Shown: in pieces, positions 61,814 to 64,000 of the stretch
Layout: the number at the start of each line of letters is the position of its first letter
Numbering within the stretch: position 1 is the stretch's first letter
DNA from: Cymbidium sinense
Lineage: Eukaryota > Streptophyta > Magnoliopsida > Asparagales > Orchidaceae
NCBI GenBank assembly: GCA_021442155.1
Contig: CM038228.1
Coordinates: 85,762,114 to 85,826,113 of the forward strand
DNA length: 64,000 nucleotides
Direction: 5' to 3'
Made by a program: the position numbers and the translations under genes
Notes under the pieces: generated by a model
Told to the model about the DNA's origin: nothing
The model's input: the letters and a program-made list of their open reading frames with translations, nothing else
The model's database searches: none

Positions 61814-64000
61814 GTGGTGAAAATTTTCTATGGGGAGTCGCCTTTCAAATCTGTGGGGAGAAATGAAGAGGCAAGCATATAGAAATTTGTCTTTTTAGGA
61901 TGCCACAGATCTGCAGATGTACTTATTTAGGTGATCGGGTATGTTATCAAGAAATAGTATACTATCTCGAAAGATAAAAATTACTACCCTTTAATGGACC
62001 TAATCACCTCAATAAGGACTCCAAAGGATGATAAGCATATACTAGATTCTTCCCTACTTTACATGGAAAAGTAAAGAAGGGTTTATTTTAAACCAAGTTC
62101 ATTAAGTTCCCTATGGGGGCAAGCCCCCATAGTTAATTACATTCTAAGAAATGGGGATTCCTTAGGAAAACTCTCGATTAAGGTAAATGATCGTTGTCTT
62201 CAAAGATTTCAATAGGAAAGAACTATCAATCGATTGGTTTATTTTTAGAGATCAAATGGGATTGATCAAAAGAGGAGAGTTATTAAGCCAAAATGGAAAA
62301 TAAGTATGAGATGCCCATGATGCTAGGAAACCTAGTGAGCATCTCAAACTATCCTATGGTTGGGTTTTACATATTTGAAATTAAATTAGTTTGTTTGAGT
62401 TATATTTTCAGTTTAGGACTTATGATTCCTTAACACAAGATTAAGGAAATGCCTAAGAGGTGAGGAATTATGCTTATGGCCCACAAAGAGGAGAAGCAAG
62501 CTCAGAACCTAAATCTAGGGAGCTTTGCAGAGGGCTAAAAGCACAACCTAAATCTAAGGAAAAAATGGGTATTTGGTTTTCCTCCACAAGAGCGGACAAA
62601 CCACCCAATAGCTTGGACGTATAACCACTAGGGGTGGCTACCAACTAACTCCTCCTATAATTTTAAATACATGTAGGCAAGTCTTTATGCTTATACAAGA
62701 TAGCTAGGTTATTGTTTTCTTAGAAAGAGACTAAGTCCTTAAACTCACTCCCTAAAGAGACTAGATCAAGTAGGGACATGTTTCAAATGACATAAATCTA
62801 ATGCAATCCAAATTTCATTTTACTTTCATTTTTAGACAATTATTTTTACTCGGTCTTATAGGATTTATATGTTTAATGCATGAGAAATAAATTTATTGGC
62901 CAAAATCAGCGAGAATGGAGGAGGTGTATTTCCACCATGGCTCTCAAAGGACAAACCAAGTTTCTCTAGTGAAGGTGAAAGTCCTCCAATCAAGAGTGAA
63001 ATAAGATGAATTTGTGCATGATATTGTAAAAGAAATACTCATCCATCTAAGAGGTTGCTAATTATTTTATCTTGATTTTAAACCTAAGCTTTAGGTGAGG
63101 TTATGAGTTCTTTATCTTTTTATTTGAGTTGTTAAGTTTTGGTAAAAGATTTATTTTTTCCTAAAGAGCTTAATTCACATCTAGGCCATTCATAAAGCAA
63201 GGAAGAAACTAGGAAAGATGCCACTTAATGCAAAAGCTAAATAAATTATCAATCAATTTATAAAGCTAACTGCAAAAAGAATAAAAGGTTGGGTGGGCAC
63301 CACCACAAACCCAAAATATCAAATTGGGTAGCCGAAGCTCACCCTTATACAACCCGATTACAAAATGAATTAAATTACAATTAAGCAAGGAATTCATTAT
63401 TATGGGGTCTTCAAGTTTTATTCTTTTTTCTTTCTTCTTCTTCTTCTTTCTTCTTTCTTTTCTTTTCTTCTTGGTTCCTTCTTTGATGGTTGGAAGGTAG
63501 ATGTCTAAGGTTTCACATGGTATAAGATAGGATCTTATGACCAATGCTCATCCTAATCCCCATAACAATCATTCCAAAATCCTAATACAAATTTACATGA
63601 AAAGGAAAAGAATGGAAATCTAACTAACACCTACAAAATAGATTAGCTAAAACAACCACACAAAATCCCAAGCATGTATATTGGACTTATCACCCCACAC
63701 ATGGGTGACTAAGTCCACCGCCTTGGATTATTCTTAGGGTATAAAGCACTTGCAAGCAAAAGCATTTATATTTTATTTATGATAGCCTTTAGCATAATCC
63801 CCTAGAAATAATGATTAGACTAAGAGCATCCTACCATTCATTCTATGCATACACCCTAACATCCGCTAAAACATATATCACAAAATAAAATAAACAAAAC
63901 ATCAAACCATGCAATCACCTAACTTAAAGCTAGAAGTGGTGACTTAGACTAATGTGTGTGCTTTGAAGGTTTGTGTGGTATGCTTAGCTATGGCTTTAGG
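61814..64000 (-). mobile_element. Giant-LTR family, minus-sense LTR running off the window
   Basis: TGTGGTG at 61814 is a plausible LTR end, but the next 70-80 bp (to about 61894) are foreign to other copies. The common sequence resumes at TTTTTAGGATGCCACAGATC. From there landmarks follow in the usual order: GGGGGCAAGCCCCCATAGTT (about 62116), GCCTAAGAGGTGAGG, GGTAGCCGAAGCTCACCC (about 63330) and CTAGAAGTGGTGACTTAG near the end. About 2.1 kb of this LTR is visible. It has several small deletions relative to the others. It appears to have inserted into, or recombined with, the preceding + sense LTR. Confidence 0.75.
63414..63476. repeat. Pyrimidine (TTC/TTTC)n microsatellite
   Basis: A polypyrimidine tract of TTC, TTTC and TTTTC units sits inside the LTR at a place where sister copies have CTTCATGTCTTCATG. 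It gives rise to the lysine-rich minus-strand open frame 63544-63266, which is not a gene. The long purine/pyrimidine strand bias could allow triplex structure, but this is inference. Confidence 0.85.

Noticed and set aside
63266..63544. Lysine/arginine-rich minus-strand open frame
   Set aside because: It is generated by the TTC/TTTC microsatellite. The remainder is LTR sequence.

Overview
This window looks like intergenic heterochromatin from a flowering plant. The sequence is AT-rich with no bacterial-style gene packing. It holds Ty3/gypsy retrotransposon coding fragments of the Tat/Ogre type, a decayed plant mobile domain (PMD) fragment and a Tourist/PIF-like MITE. I see no intact host gene, tRNA, rRNA or CRISPR array. 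I cannot name the species.

Layout. (1) Positions 1-10143 are old background: a frameshifted minus-strand PMD fragment (1-669), an (AT)n microsatellite, a 41-bp tandem repeat, a strong inverted repeat near 2.9 kb, then about 7 kb of decayed AT-rich DNA. (2) From 10144 to the end, almost everything is one family of LTR retrotransposon with very long LTRs (about 6-8 kb). Read on the + strand for most copies, an LTR begins TGTGGTGT and ends GAGGTCAACA. The pol fragments of the family lie on the minus strand, so the sense LTR reads TGTTGACCTC...ACACCACA.

Nesting inferred from junctions: a sense (+) LTR (10144-11495) is cut by Element 1 at 11496. Element 1 runs minus-sense: its 3' LTR (11496-25323) is split by a solo LTR (17464-23411, target duplication GGAAG/GGAGG). 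Next comes a tandem-repeat 3' region, split by a second solo LTR (27813-35415) with a perfect TACAT duplication. Then follow broken integrase, RNase H, RT-thumb and protease remnants (35739-39322) and a 5' LTR (39579-47531) carrying a MITE at 41703-42184. That 5' LTR is cut at 47531/47532 by Element 2 (LTR 47532-53812, tandem-repeat region 53813-55600). Element 2 is in turn invaded by a + sense LTR (55601 to about 61813), which abuts a further minus-sense LTR running off the window.

The coding part is non-functional as it stands: no gag, no recognisable RT palm, several frameshifts and stops, and Asn in place of the first integrase Asp. The most interesting material is in the long LTRs: two subfamilies with different cores, an internal tandem unit of about 250 bp with a conserved double-hairpin core, hairpins at both LTR ends, dense GGTCAA/TTGACC motifs, and a G-box/CCAAT/TATA-like cluster oriented against pol. 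Everything rests on reading by eye; no alignment or database search was run.
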